Source of the DNA: Methylotenera sp.
Lineage (GTDB): Bacteria > Pseudomonadota > Gammaproteobacteria > Burkholderiales > Methylophilaceae
Direction of reading: 5' to 3'
NCBI GenBank assembly: GCA_030693535.1
Contig: JAUYAL010000025.1
Coordinates: 1 to 13,376 of the forward strand
DNA: 13,376 nt
The notes below the pieces were generated by a model. It saw nothing but the letters and a program-made list of their open reading frames with translations. It searched no databases and was not told the DNA's origin. The position numbers and the translations under genes were made by a program. This document shows, one piece after another, positions 1 through 7,410 of this stretch (position 1 is its first letter; each line of letters starts with the position of its first letter).

Positions 1-145
1 AACAGACTTATCTGTACACTCGCAAGCTAAGTTAAGTGCAGTCGCTAGGCAGCTAAATGAACGCCCTCGTAAAACATTAGACTACGAGACCCCAGCAGAA
101 AGATTTAATACATGTGTTGCATCGACCGGTTGAACTCACATGGAC
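1..145 (+). mobile_element. Right end of an IS30-like insertion sequence (boundary uncertain)
   Basis: The transposase tail shows that an IS30-like element enters the window from the left. In this family the terminal inverted repeat usually lies at or just after the stop codon, so the element should end within a few tens of bases of position 133. The left end is not in the window, so the inverted repeat cannot be matched and the end given here is approximate. Bases 146-260 show no further recognisable feature apart from a weak hairpin. Confidence 0.45.
2..133 (+). CDS. IS30-family transposase, C-terminal end (partial)
   Basis: The reading frame is open from the window edge to a TGA and encodes the last 43 residues of a transposase. 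The sequence TDLS...[17 protein letters not shown] is the typical carboxy end of IS30-family DDE transposases, where the LN.RPRKTL..TP.E block follows the catalytic domain. The DDE residues and the amino end lie outside the window, so intactness cannot be judged. The transposase would move the insertion sequence that forms the left edge of this region. Family assignment is from recognised motifs only. Confidence 0.85.
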   Translation, partial: TDLSVHSQAKLSAVARQLNERPRKTLDYETPAERFNTCVASTG

Positions 146-211
146 AAAACGGTCTTACAGAAACAGGCCATACTCCCCGAGTTTTTTCAAACTACATGCC
201 GAGAAAAAATG

Positions 212-236
212 GGAAAGTATAAGCAACACTTATATC
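212..236 (-). terminator. Possible weak terminator after the permease gene
   Basis: On the minus strand, downstream of the permease stop codon, TATAAG (218-223) and CTTATA (229-234) form a 6-bp stem with a 5-base loop. A short T-run follows about ten bases later (plus-strand A-run near 204-209). The stem is AT-rich and the T-run is not adjacent, so this is a weak candidate. Confidence 0.25.
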
Positions 237-260
237 AAAAATTTGTTTTACTCACCTGAT

Positions 261-1487
261 TTAGAGCAACTTGTTCCCAGAAAGTAACGATGGATGCCAA
301 CCAACCAGTAAATTGAGAATAATAAATCCAATGACAAATCCTAGTGGCACATGCCACCCGTATTTTAGCCAGTTTTTAACTGATTTTGCTTCTGGATACA
401 TATTTGATATGGCTACTCCAGCAGATGAACCAAACCATAGTATAGAGCCACCATAGCCAACAGAGTAGGCTAAGAATCCCCAATCATAACCACCCTGCTT
501 GATGGCCAGTGCAGTCAAGGGTATGTTATCAAAAACTGAGGAAACAAAACCGAGACCGAAAGTGGTCTGCCACGATGGGGAGGGTAAATTTCCAACTGGC
601 ATCATTGATGCGCAAGAAACAAGAGCAAGTAGGAAAAGTGTTCCTTTAAGCGACTCCCCAAGTACTTCCCAATCATGACGTCTGACAGGGATTGAAATTA
701 GAATCGCCAACCATACTGCCGTACCTATAAATGGAAAACTGTCGCTAATATTCGTGTAATAAACGTTGATGATGAGATTTGTTGCTACAGCAAAGATGAG
801 GATAAGCGCTATTATTAATATCCGCCACCAGTCTATTTTGGTATGGTTATGTGCTGACTTGAGTATTGGCGAATATGCATGTTGCTGTTTAGCAGCGATA
901 GTGCCACTAATTATCAATGCTACGATAGCGGGAATGAACGCAACAAAGACCTGGCTTGGTTGTACCCCAGCTATCCACATCATCGTTGTTGTTGTATCGC
1001 CTACTACTGAAAAAGACCCCCCTGCATTAGACGCAGCCACAATTCCAGCAATATACCCAATATGCACTTTGGATCTAAACAACTGATGTGCCATTGCGCC
1101 ACCAATCAATGCTGCAGCAATGTTGTCCAGAAAACTGGATATGATAAAAATCATTACTAATAACACAAAGCCACCTTTCCAGTCGATTGGAAGGTACTTA
1201 GGTAGTACAACGGGTATTCGGCTTTTTTCAAAATGTCTTGCCAGTATGGCAAAGCCCATAAGGAGAGCGAAGAGGTTAACAAGGATGACCCACTCATGGG
1301 AAAAGTGACTGATAAATCCAAGCACACCATTACCTGTTTTGAATCCAGTGAAGCCAATTTTGTAAATTGAGATAAACGTCAGACCAGTAATAGCAACACT
1401 AAATGTGTGATTATGAAATAGAGCTACGCAGATCAGTGTCAAAGCAAATAGAAAAAATTCAGTCGGTATGCCAGCGAATTCCATCAT
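261..1487 (-). CDS. ArsB/NhaD-superfamily (citrate-transporter-like) permease
   Basis: A 408-residue, almost wholly hydrophobic inner-membrane protein with about ten to twelve predicted membrane spans. Two inverted-repeat halves are visible. The first has SSFLDNIAAALIGG (about 117-130) and SNAGGSFSVVGDTTT (about 153-167). The second has SSVFDNIPLTALA (about 316-328) and GYGGSILWFGSSAG (about 344-357). These DN and GG..GD/GS motifs characterise the ion-transporter superfamily that includes NhaD sodium/proton antiporters, ArsB and CitMHS. NAGG.FS..GD.TT is closest to NhaD-like members, but the substrate cannot be fixed from sequence. The start is ATG at 1487, with an AAGG-type ribosome-binding site about eight bases upstream; a second ATG follows immediately. 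The gene lies 93 bases downstream of dedA on the same strand and may be co-transcribed with it. Confidence 0.8.
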   Translation of the reverse strand: MMEFAGIPTEFFLFALTLICVALFHNHTFSVAITGLTFISIYKIGFTGFKTGNGVLGFISHFSHEWVILVNLFALLMGFAILARHFEKSRIPVVLPKYLPIDWKGGFVLLVMIFIISSFLDNIAAALIGGAMAHQLFRSKVHIGYIAGIVAASNAGGSFSVVGDTTTTMMWIAGVQPSQVFVAFIPAIVALIISGTIAAKQQHAYSPILKSAHNHTKIDWWRILIIALILIFAVATNLIINVYYTNISDSFPFIGTAVWLAILISIPVRRHDWEVLGESLKGTLFLLALVSCASMMPVGNLPSPSWQTTFGLGFVSSVFDNIPLTALAIKQGGYDWGFLAYSVGYGGSILWFGSSAGVAISNMYPEAKSVKNWLKYGWHVPLGFVIGFIILNLLVGWHPSLLSGNKLL

Positions 1488-1519
1488 GAAGTTACCTTTA
1501 GAAAAGGGTTAAGTTAAGC

Positions 1520-1542
1520 AATATTTAAAGTTTTTAAATATT
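1520..1542. repeat. AT-only hairpin between dedA and the permease gene
   Basis: AATATTTAAA (1520-1529) and TTTAAATATT (1533-1542) form a perfect 10-bp palindromic stem with a 3-base loop. It lies in the 93-base gap between the two minus-strand genes. With no GC pairs it is a poor terminator. It could be a regulatory palindrome, or simply a result of AT richness. Confidence 0.35.
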
Positions 1543-1580
1543 AAAAAAGTAGTTATAAATTAACCCACCCCTCAAATCTA

Positions 1581-2222
1581 CTACCATGCGCGATTGAGTT
1601 TATGCTTTAGAAATACCCACAGCACAGGTAGCGTGGGAATGATAATAAGTGATAAAGCCACCCATGAAAAATGTGCTTTTACCCACGGATGGTTGCCAAT
1701 TAAATACCCAATGGACGTTAGTCCGCAGACCCAAATCAAGCCGCCAATCACGTTATAAAATGCAAACCTCGGATAGGTCATTTGCCCAACGCCAGCAACA
1801 AAAGGGGTAAAGGTACGTATAAATGGCATAAAGCGACCGATTACAATGGTAATCGGTCCATGCTTTTCATAAAACTCATGTGTCTTATTAAAAGCTTCTT
1901 TATTAAACCACTTGGAATTTTCCCAACTAAATACTTTATTTCCGACCCATTTACCAATAGAATAATTGACGGCATCGCCAGAAATTGCAGCTGCAGATAG
2001 TAGGATCATCAGTATGGGTAAACTCATACCGCCGATAGCTGCAACCGCCCCAGCGACAAACAATAAAGAGTCACCTGGCAGAAATGGCATTGCAACTAAG
2101 CCAGTTTCAACAAAGATAATTAAAAACAGTAATACATAAATCCACAAGCCATAGGATTGAGCAATTACTTCTAAATGTTTATCCAAGTGCAAAAATACAT
2201 CTATGAAAACTGAGAAATCCAT
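1581..2222 (-). CDS. dedA: DedA-family inner-membrane protein
   Basis: A 213-residue DedA/VTT-domain (SNARE-associated) membrane protein. Family hallmarks are ETGLVAMPFLPGDSLLF (about 39-55), GDAVNYSIG (about 82-90) and GRFMPFIRTFTPFVAGVGQM (about 129-148), which contains the conserved arginines. DedA proteins are polytopic and are linked to membrane homeostasis, envelope stress tolerance and lipid-carrier or phospholipid flipping; the exact role of this copy is unknown. The start chosen is ATG at 2222, giving MDFSVF..., as in typical DedA proteins. An in-frame TTG seven codons upstream (2243) would give 220 residues but is less likely. No strong Shine-Dalgarno sequence precedes either start. 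A TATAAT-like -10 lies about 40 bases upstream. Confidence 0.88.
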   Translation of the reverse strand: MDFSVFIDVFLHLDKHLEVIAQSYGLWIYVLLFLIIFVETGLVAMPFLPGDSLLFVAGAVAAIGGMSLPILMILLSAAAISGDAVNYSIGKWVGNKVFSWENSKWFNKEAFNKTHEFYEKHGPITIVIGRFMPFIRTFTPFVAGVGQMTYPRFAFYNVIGGLIWVCGLTSIGYLIGNHPWVKAHFSWVALSLIIIPTLPVLWVFLKHKLNRAW

Positions 2223-2260
2223 ATTAATTAAGTATTGTTCCAAAACGTAAATATAACTAA

Positions 2261-2289
2261 ATTATAGTGTATATATAATTAAGACTTAA
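2261..2289 (-). promoter_or_regulatory. Probable dedA promoter
   Basis: On the minus strand a perfect TATAAT (plus-strand ATTATA at 2261-2266) lies 39 bases upstream of the chosen dedA ATG. Seventeen bases before it is TTAAGT, a poor -35. The surroundings are very AT-rich, so chance occurrence is possible. Confidence 0.45.
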
Positions 2290-2593
2290 ATTAAAGCTTA
2301 AAATGATAGGAGGTATTTGGCCGATTGTACTAGTACAGCATTCGACTCTGGGGGTCCGCATTGGGGATGTTGCAGTTAGACATACTTCATTACTGTACGA
2401 CTCGTTACAACTGTGAGTAATAAAACCTGATTACCACAAAGCTGTCTTTCACAAACTTGTACTTAACCACCATTTGTTGTTACTCAGAATGAAGAATCAG
2501 AGACGGCAACGGGGGGACAAAGCAGCCGCATAGATTTGGTACGTCAACTTCAGCAATCGGCTATTGTGTGCAAGATTTATCATCTTGGCAAAT

Positions 2594-2796
2594 ATGAAAG
2601 TCGTTATTCATAGAGTGAAAGATAATTTAACTATTCCTAAAGCTAAGTTTTCAAAAAAATTAAGCTCAATATCAGAAAAGCTAGCCAAGATTCAGCTTTG
2701 CACGAATTCCTGTCTAAAAAAGTACGTGACGGGAGCAGTGTGTCGTTGGAAGTTACAGAAGTTTTAAATCCTTTGAGTAAAGTTGTATTAGAGTAG
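2594..2796 (+). pseudogene. Possible frameshifted small protein gene (unrecognised)
   Basis: An ATG at 2594 opens a frame beginning MKVVIHRVKDNLTIPKAKFS that runs to a TAA at 2767, but its last third looks unlike protein. In the next frame, the stretch ending at a TAG (2794-2796) reads ALHEFLSKKVRDG...EVTEVLNPLSKVVLE, which does look protein-like. One frame change around the A7 run (2653-2659) or near 2690 would join the two into a protein of about 68 residues. I recognise no family, and there is no clear ribosome-binding site. It could be a decayed gene or chance. Confidence 0.22.
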
Positions 2797-2853
2797 CAGC
2801 TAATTTATTACATACTTTAGTTGAACTTTTCATGAGTCGGTCAATGTGCTAGG

Positions 2854-2875
2854 TTTGTAATGATAAGTTTACAAA
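2854..2875. repeat. Short inverted repeat, possible operator
   Basis: TTTGTAA (2854-2860) and TTACAAA (2869-2875) form 7-base inverted arms separated by 8 bases, about 200 bases upstream of mxaY. This resembles a dimeric regulator site, but no factor can be named and AT-rich arms of this length arise by chance. Confidence 0.25.
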
Positions 2876-3001
2876 GGATTCATCTTAATTCAGCTTGAAA
2901 CTAAATTAGTAAGTTTTAAATAGCTCAATTTGCATAATTATAAAAGTAACACCTACACATATAGTATTCAGGAATTCACTGCAAGCAGATAGACGCATGT
3001 T

Positions 3002-3042
3002 CGGGAATTTATCCCGTGATGGAAATCATCAAAATCTATACT
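3002..3042 (+). promoter_or_regulatory. Candidate operator and promoter of mxaYB (site 1)
   Basis: CGGGA (3002-3006) and TCCCG (3012-3016) are perfect inverted arms around ATTTA. A TATACT hexamer (3037-3042), five of six matches to the -10 consensus, lies 28 bases from the palindrome centre, so the palindrome would sit near -40 and overlap the -35. The start codon is 30 bases further on. Near-identical sites precede mxaR and the TonB receptor gene. Confidence 0.6.
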
Positions 3043-3071
3043 ATACGTAATTCTTAGGAAATGCGCTCATT

Positions 3072-4490
3072 ATGAGTCTTCAGCTTAAACTAAATTTGAT
3101 GATTACCTGTCTGCTACTTGTGCTGTTAAGTGTAAGTGCAATTTTTGTCGTGAAAAACGCAAGCGAAGACGTACGTGCAGAGGTTGCATCGACCGCGAAT
3201 TTAGCATTACATTTATTGGATGCTGAAATTCTGCATTACTCCTCTGATTTTGGTTGGATTAACAGCGACGGATATGATTCGATTTTTAAGTTGAAAAGTT
3301 TAGATAATATCCGTCATTTAAAAATAGATTTTTATGATATTAACGGTAAGTTACGTGAGACTAACCGTGTTAAACGACAAGCTTTAGATGGTAACGCCCC
3401 GCCACAATGGTTTGTGAATGCCATGAGTTTGACAGGGTCGGAATTGCAAAAGCAAACAAGAAATATTATTTTGAGTGGACGCTATGTCGGCGAGCTGGTG
3501 GTGACGCCAGACCCAAGCTATGAGATTGCAGAAGTATGGGATGACACCATTGGCCTACTTGGGTTAGCTGCTGTATTTTTTGTGTTAATCAACGTGTTGG
3601 TTTATATCGCGGTGAAATATACATTTAAACCAGTCGATAGAATTTTAGAGGCTTTGACGCAAATAGAGCAAGGGCAGTTTAGTAGCAGGCTACCTGACTT
3701 TAAGCCAGTAGAACTACACGCGATAGGTCAAAAGTTTAATGCGATGGCGGATACTTTGCAAAGTAGCACGCAAAATAATCACCGATTAACTCAGCAAATA
3801 ATCCGATTGCAAGAAGATGAACGTAAAAGCTTGGCGCGAGATATTCATGACGAAATAGGCCAGTATTTAACGGCGATTCATGTGGATGCTAGCGCCATTT
3901 TAAATGGTAGAAAATTATCCGCAGCAAAAGAAAGTGCACAGGCCATAAGTAGCGTAACGCGCCAAATGATGGACATGGTACATGAAATTTTACAGCGCTT
4001 ACGGCCTCGTGCTTTGGATGAATTAGGGCTTGGTTTGGCTTTAGGCGAACTCGTACATCACTGGCGGCAACGTTGCAGAAACGTCAATATTATTCAGAAT
4101 ATCGTAAGTAATATTGGACCTATTGATGAGGCCGTGTCGATTACCGCTTACCGAGTGGTGCAGGAGTGTTTAACCAATATTGCTAAGCATGCAAACGCTC
4201 GCCGAGTAATCATTAATGTGAAACAAGATAAGCAATTTCTGTATTTGCATATTGAGGATGACGGTGTGGGTTTTGACCCAACAGCAACAGCAGAAGGTTT
4301 TGGACTGGCGGGGATGAATGAGCGCATTCAAGGTTTGATGGGAGAGATGAAAATTGAATCATCTAAAAAATATGACACGGGAAATGACGTTGCAAATCAA
4401 GGAGCCGTAAGTCCAGTAGGCATAAGCCAAGGAACCCGAATTATGATTAAGTTACCTAAACAAGCTGTAATTACTGAAAGTGTCAGATGA
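3072..4490 (+). CDS. mxaY: MoxY/MxaY-type sensor histidine kinase
   Basis: A 472-residue membrane sensor kinase. Order of parts: membrane span about 8-27; periplasmic sensor of LapD/MoxY amino-terminal type (with SEDVRAEV...ALHLLDAE) about 28-158; second span about 160-181; HAMP linker about 182-235; HisKA_3 domain with phospho-acceptor H259 in DERKSLARDIHDE; and a HATPase domain with N box VVQECLTNIAKHA (362-374), DDGVGFD (396-402) and GFGLAGMNER (409-418). This is a complete NarX-class kinase. MoxY/MxaY relatives control methanol dehydrogenase expression, and in some methanotrophs the lanthanide switch between MxaF and XoxF. The neighbouring mxa block supports the name. Its stop overlaps the mxaB start by four bases (ATGA), implying translational coupling. 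The stimulus is unknown. Confidence 0.85.
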   Translation: MSLQLKLNLMITCLLLVLLSVSAIFVVKNASEDVRAEVASTANLALHLLDAEILHYSSDFGWINSDGYDSIFKLKSLDNIRHLKIDFYDINGKLRETNRVKRQALDGNAPPQWFVNAMSLTGSELQKQTRNIILSGRYVGELVVTPDPSYEIAEVWDDTIGLLGLAAVFFVLINVLVYIAVKYTFKPVDRILEALTQIEQGQFSSRLPDFKPVELHAIGQKFNAMADTLQSSTQNNHRLTQQIIRLQEDERKSLARDIHDEIGQYLTAIHVDASAILNGRKLSAAKESAQAISSVTRQMMDMVHEILQRLRPRALDELGLGLALGELVHHWRQRCRNVNIIQNIVSNIGPIDEAVSITAYRVVQECLTNIAKHANARRVIINVKQDKQFLYLHIEDDGVGFDPTATAEGFGLAGMNERIQGLMGEMKIESSKKYDTGNDVANQGAVSPVGISQGTRIMIKLPKQAVITESVR

Positions 4491-5122
4491 TGATTAAGCT
4501 TATTTTGGTTGATGACCATGCCGTAGTCAGATCAGGACTGCGTCGATTATTGGAGCTTAATAAACGTGTTGAAGTGATTGCTGAAGCTGACTCAGGCGAG
4601 CAGGCTTATCAGATTTATGGTGAACTAAAACCTGACATTGTGGTAATGGATATTTCTATGCCAGGCATGGGTGGCTTAGAATCCGCTAGGCGCATCATTA
4701 AGCGCTATCCAGCGGCTAAAATCATCATTTTTTCGATGCATGAAACCGCATCATTTGCCTCTCAAGCCATCAAGTCTGGGGTGAAGGGCTATGTCACCAA
4801 AACGGGTGCAGCGGAAGACTTAACACGCGCAGTATTAGAAGTTTCCAATGGAAAAACCTTTTTAAGTGCAGAAATCGCACAAAAAATAGCACTGGAAACT
4901 CTGTCTGGACAGGATGACCCGATTCATCAACTTTCAGGTAGGGAATTTGAGGTATTTAGATTATTGGCAGAAGGTAAGAAGGTGGAAGAAGTGGCTGAAA
5001 TGCTTAAAATTAGCCAAAAAACAGTGGCCAATTATTACACCATGATTAAACAGAAATTAGGCGTAACTAGCCCTATAGACATGGTGCGTTTTGCCATACG
5101 TCATGGTTTAGTTGAAGGGTAA
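4487..5122 (+). CDS. mxaB: MxaB-type NarL/LuxR-family response regulator
   Basis: A 211-residue DNA-binding response regulator. The receiver domain (about 1-120) has acidic residues D9 and D10, phospho-acceptor D55 in VVMDISMPG, S83, and K105 in GYVTKTG. The LuxR-type helix-turn-helix (about 148-205) begins LSGREFEVFRLLAEG and includes SQKTVANYYTMIKQKLG. It should be phosphorylated by the adjacent kinase and bind DNA as a dimer. MxaB/MoxX homologues activate methanol oxidation genes. The start is ATG at 4487, overlapping the mxaY stop; a second ATG follows directly. It is the best candidate to bind the CGGGARTTTWTCCC palindromes in this window, including the one upstream of its own operon, but that is untested. 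Confidence 0.85.
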   Translation: MMIKLILVDDHAVVRSGLRRLLELNKRVEVIAEADSGEQAYQIYGELKPDIVVMDISMPGMGGLESARRIIKRYPAAKIIIFSMHETASFASQAIKSGVKGYVTKTGAAEDLTRAVLEVSNGKTFLSAEIAQKIALETLSGQDDPIHQLSGREFEVFRLLAEGKKVEEVAEMLKISQKTVANYYTMIKQKLGVTSPIDMVRFAIRHGLVEG

Positions 5123-5145
5123 GCAAATATTTACAAAGGGAAATT

Positions 5146-5970
5146 ATGAAAAAACAATTACTTAACAGCATGTTGGTGGCATTTATGGCGTTTGCTTCAT
5201 GTGAAAGCTTAGCGGGTTTTGATGAAGGTAAAGCCGCTTTTATGGCACGTGACTTTGCCACCGCGCTTAAAGAATTCAAACCTTTGGCAGATAAAGGTGA
5301 TAAGCAGTCACAACACATTTTGGGCATGATGTACGACGAAGGCCAAGGCGTCAAACAAGACTACGTACAGGCCGCAGAGTGGTACAAAAAAGCAGGTGCT
5401 CAAGGACATCAGGATGCGCAATACAACTTAGGCGTCATGTATGCGCAAGCGCAAGGCATGCTACAAGACGATGTGGAATCGTTCAAATGGTTTGAAAAAG
5501 CAGCAAAGCAAGGCCATATTTTATCGCAATTTGCGCTTGGCAGGCTTTATACCGTAGGCCGTGGTACTAAGCCAGACGGTAAGCGGGCTTGTGATTGGTA
5601 TCGCAAAGCCGCAGAACAAAATCACTACAAAGCACAGCTGGCTTTAGGTAAAAATTACTTAGATGGCAACGGCATAAAAAAAGATGCAGTGATGGCTGAA
5701 AGCTGGATTCGTAAATCTGCCGAGCAAGGTCATCACAAAGCAGAATACGAAATGGGTTTATTGTACCGCGATGGCATTGCAGTGAAAAAGGATGCTAAAG
5801 AAGCCTATATGTGGCTTGAGTTAGCTACTAAGCAAGACCACGTAGGCGCAAAGCAAGCGGCAGAAGCCATGGCTAAAACCATGAAAGCTGAAGACATTGC
5901 TGCTGCAAAATTAGCGGCAAGTAACTGGCGCGCTAAATTGCCTGTTGATGCGAAACCAGTCGCGCATTAG
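5146..5970 (+). CDS. Secreted Sel1-repeat (SLR/TPR-like) protein
   Basis: A 274-residue protein. The first 24 or so residues form a signal peptide (MKKQ, hydrophobic core, then SLAG). After that come about five Sel1-like repeats of 36 residues, recognisable by recurring A..W..KAA.QGH..AQ..LG..Y..G.G and spanning about 40-235, then a short alanine-rich tail. Sel1 repeats form an alpha-solenoid that binds other proteins, so an adaptor or assembly role in the periplasm is likely; no enzyme motif is present. The start has a good AAGGGA ribosome-binding site. The gene begins 23 bases after mxaB and ends just before a hairpin terminator, so it should be the last gene of the mxaYB operon. A link to dehydrogenase assembly or signalling is suggested only by position. 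Confidence 0.8.
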   Translation: MKKQLLNSMLVAFMAFASCESLAGFDEGKAAFMARDFATALKEFKPLADKGDKQSQHILGMMYDEGQGVKQDYVQAAEWYKKAGAQGHQDAQYNLGVMYAQAQGMLQDDVESFKWFEKAAKQGHILSQFALGRLYTVGRGTKPDGKRACDWYRKAAEQNHYKAQLALGKNYLDGNGIKKDAVMAESWIRKSAEQGHHKAEYEMGLLYRDGIAVKKDAKEAYMWLELATKQDHVGAKQAAEAMAKTMKAEDIAAAKLAASNWRAKLPVDAKPVAH

Positions 5971-5982
5971 TAGGTAAAAAAT

Positions 5983-6012
5983 AGCCACGCAAATTGCTTT
6001 GCGTGGCTTTAA
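5983..6012 (+). terminator. Rho-independent terminator of the mxaYB-sel1 operon
   Basis: AGCCACGCAAA (5983-5993) pairs perfectly with TTTGCGTGGCT (5998-6008) around a 4-base loop, and TTAAAATTATT follows. The stem is strong and lies 13 bases after the Sel1 gene stop; the T tract is short and interrupted by A. Confidence 0.8.
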
Positions 6013-6375
6013 AATTATTGCTAGTTAACTTTGGAGATTAACTGAGTGTAATTTTAGATCCTCGTTGTTGGGTTGATAAGGGAACACTCCACCAAATTGC
6101 TAGGAATTCATCCCAAGATTGTTGTCAATAAAAATGAAATATCAATTCAATTTTCTTTCAGTAGTAGCAAAACGAGTGCTTGCCTTATGGAGATTGGACC
6201 ATCGGAAGTTGTAAAACTGGCCTGCTTTGTGCAACCAATATCCCAGTGTAAATCGGGAGTTTATCCCTAAATTAAAATCTGTCATTAGTGTGTAATAGAG
6301 CCACTTAATAAATTTAGCGCGGTATTTATTTTTTAATAAAGATAAATATGATGCTAGAAAATTTCAGGGACTACT
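6013..6375. other. Intergenic region upstream of mxaR
   Basis: No convincing gene lies here. A TTG-started 65-codon frame (6073-6270) crosses the mxaR operator and shows no family signal. The region holds the mxaR control site at 6254-6268 and a more degenerate copy, AGGAATTCATCCC, at 6102-6114 (11 of 13 bases shared with site 1). The leader between the presumed promoter and mxaR is about 75 bases and AT-rich. Confidence 0.5.
6254..6296 (+). promoter_or_regulatory. Candidate operator and promoter of mxaRSACKL (site 2)
   Basis: CGGGAGTTTATCCC (6254-6267) differs from the mxaY site at a single position across these 14 bases. TGTAAT (6291-6296), five of six matches to a -10, lies 30 bases from the centre of the palindrome at 6261, putting the site near -42. 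The mxaR ATG is 80 bases further on. Confidence 0.6.
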
Positions 6376-7392
6376 ATGTCGGAAATCATGCTCGAAGATT
6401 GGCGCAATCGCGCTTTAACTTATGAACGCGAATTAAATAGTACGGTGATTGGACTTGCACCTGCGATACGCTCGCTGGTAATTGCGATTTTTGCGCGTGG
6501 ACATGTGTTGTTAGAAGGTAATGTGGGGGTCGGTAAAACCACGTTATTACGCGCGGCGGCACGTGGCTTGGGTGGTGGTTATCAGAGGATTGAAGGCACG
6601 ATTGATTTAATGCCTCAAGATTTGATTTATCACACCTATATTGACCAAGACGGTAAGCCGCGTGTTGACCCTGGCCCAATTCTTGGGCAGGGCGAAAATC
6701 TATCGGTATTCTTTTTTAACGAGATTAACCGCGCCCGCCCGCAAGTACACTCACTATTATTGCGTGTGATGGCAGAGCGCAGCGTGACGGCATTTAATAC
6801 AGAGTATTACTTTCCACATCTTTTAGTATTTGCGGACCGTAATGCGGTAGAAAAAGAAGAAACGTTTGAGCTGCCAGGCGCGGCGCGTGACCGCTTTTTG
6901 ATGGAGTTGGAAATCAACCCAGCGAATGATAGCGCGGTACATAAAGCGCTCACGTTTGATTCGCGTTTTCACGATACTGATAAGCTGATAGAACAAGTCA
7001 CCGCAGGCAATGTGGGCTTTGATGCGCTTACGCCCTTTGCACCTGTGATCCAAAATTCAGTCACGGCTGGCGAAGCGGTGCAAGATTTTGTCGAGCATTT
7101 ACGTAAAGCCACGCATCGCCCGCAAGATTACGGCATTCAACTACCGGATGTAGAGATGGATGAGTTGATGATTGCTGGCATGGGACCGCGTGGTACGAGT
7201 ATGTTAGTACGTGCGGCCAAGGTTTCAGCTTGGCTGGATGGTCGATTAGAGCTTGCGCCACAAGATGTGGCGGCCGTATTTCATCAAGTGGTGGCGCATC
7301 GGGTATTTTTTACGCCGATTTATGAGTTGCAACGTAGCTGGCTGGCAAAAGCTTATACGCAAGCAATTTTGCATAGTGTCCCTACTCCTTAA
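6376..7392 (+). CDS. mxaR: MoxR-family AAA+ ATPase MxaR
   Basis: A 338-residue cytoplasmic AAA+ ATPase. Walker A is GNVGVGKTT (48-56), Walker B is VFFFNEINRA (111-120), and the sensor-1/arginine-finger region has FADRNAVEKEETFELPGAARDRF (about 152-174, written here in part as family landmarks). This pattern, with ELPGAARDRF in place of the more usual LPEAQLDRF, is close to the MoxR pattern. MoxR ATPases act as chaperones with von Willebrand A partners to mature metal-containing enzymes; MxaR is the member of the methanol dehydrogenase cluster. It heads the mxaRSACKL block here. ATG 6376 has an AGGGA ribosome-binding site five bases upstream. mxaFJGI, which usually precede this gene, are absent. 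Confidence 0.88.
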   Translation: MSEIMLEDWRNRALTYERELNSTVIGLAPAIRSLVIAIFARGHVLLEGNVGVGKTTLLRAAARGLGGGYQRIEGTIDLMPQDLIYHTYIDQDGKPRVDPGPILGQGENLSVFFFNEINRARPQVHSLLLRVMAERSVTAFNTEYYFPHLLVFADRNAVEKEETFELPGAARDRFLMELEINPANDSAVHKALTFDSRFHDTDKLIEQVTAGNVGFDALTPFAPVIQNSVTAGEAVQDFVEHLRKATHRPQDYGIQLPDVEMDELMIAGMGPRGTSMLVRAAKVSAWLDGRLELAPQDVAAVFHQVVAHRVFFTPIYELQRSWLAKAYTQAILHSVPTP

Positions 7393-7410
7393 TCCTAGCC
7401 TAAAGCAATT

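Larger units (their letters stand above)
2290..3000. other. About 700 bases without a recognisable intact gene
   Basis: Between the dedA promoter and the mxaY promoter I find no long ORF, RNA gene or insertion sequence I can name. Two small items are noted separately: a possible frameshifted small ORF at 2594-2796 and an inverted repeat at 2854-2875. The first 250 bases have a more mixed composition than the AT-rich DNA nearer mxaY and may be a remnant of older insertion. Confidence 0.5.

Noticed and set aside
2339..2363. TTCGACT followed by CTGGG GGTCCGC, resembling the T-loop and 3' acceptor end of a tRNA or tmRNA
   Set aside because: The T-stem does not pair, no CCA follows, and no matching 5' acceptor strand is found nearby. 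Too weak to call even a tRNA fragment.
6073..6270. 65-codon frame upstream of mxaR as a small gene
   Set aside because: It starts at TTG without a ribosome-binding site, shows no family signal, and runs through the candidate mxaR operator. Most likely a chance frame.
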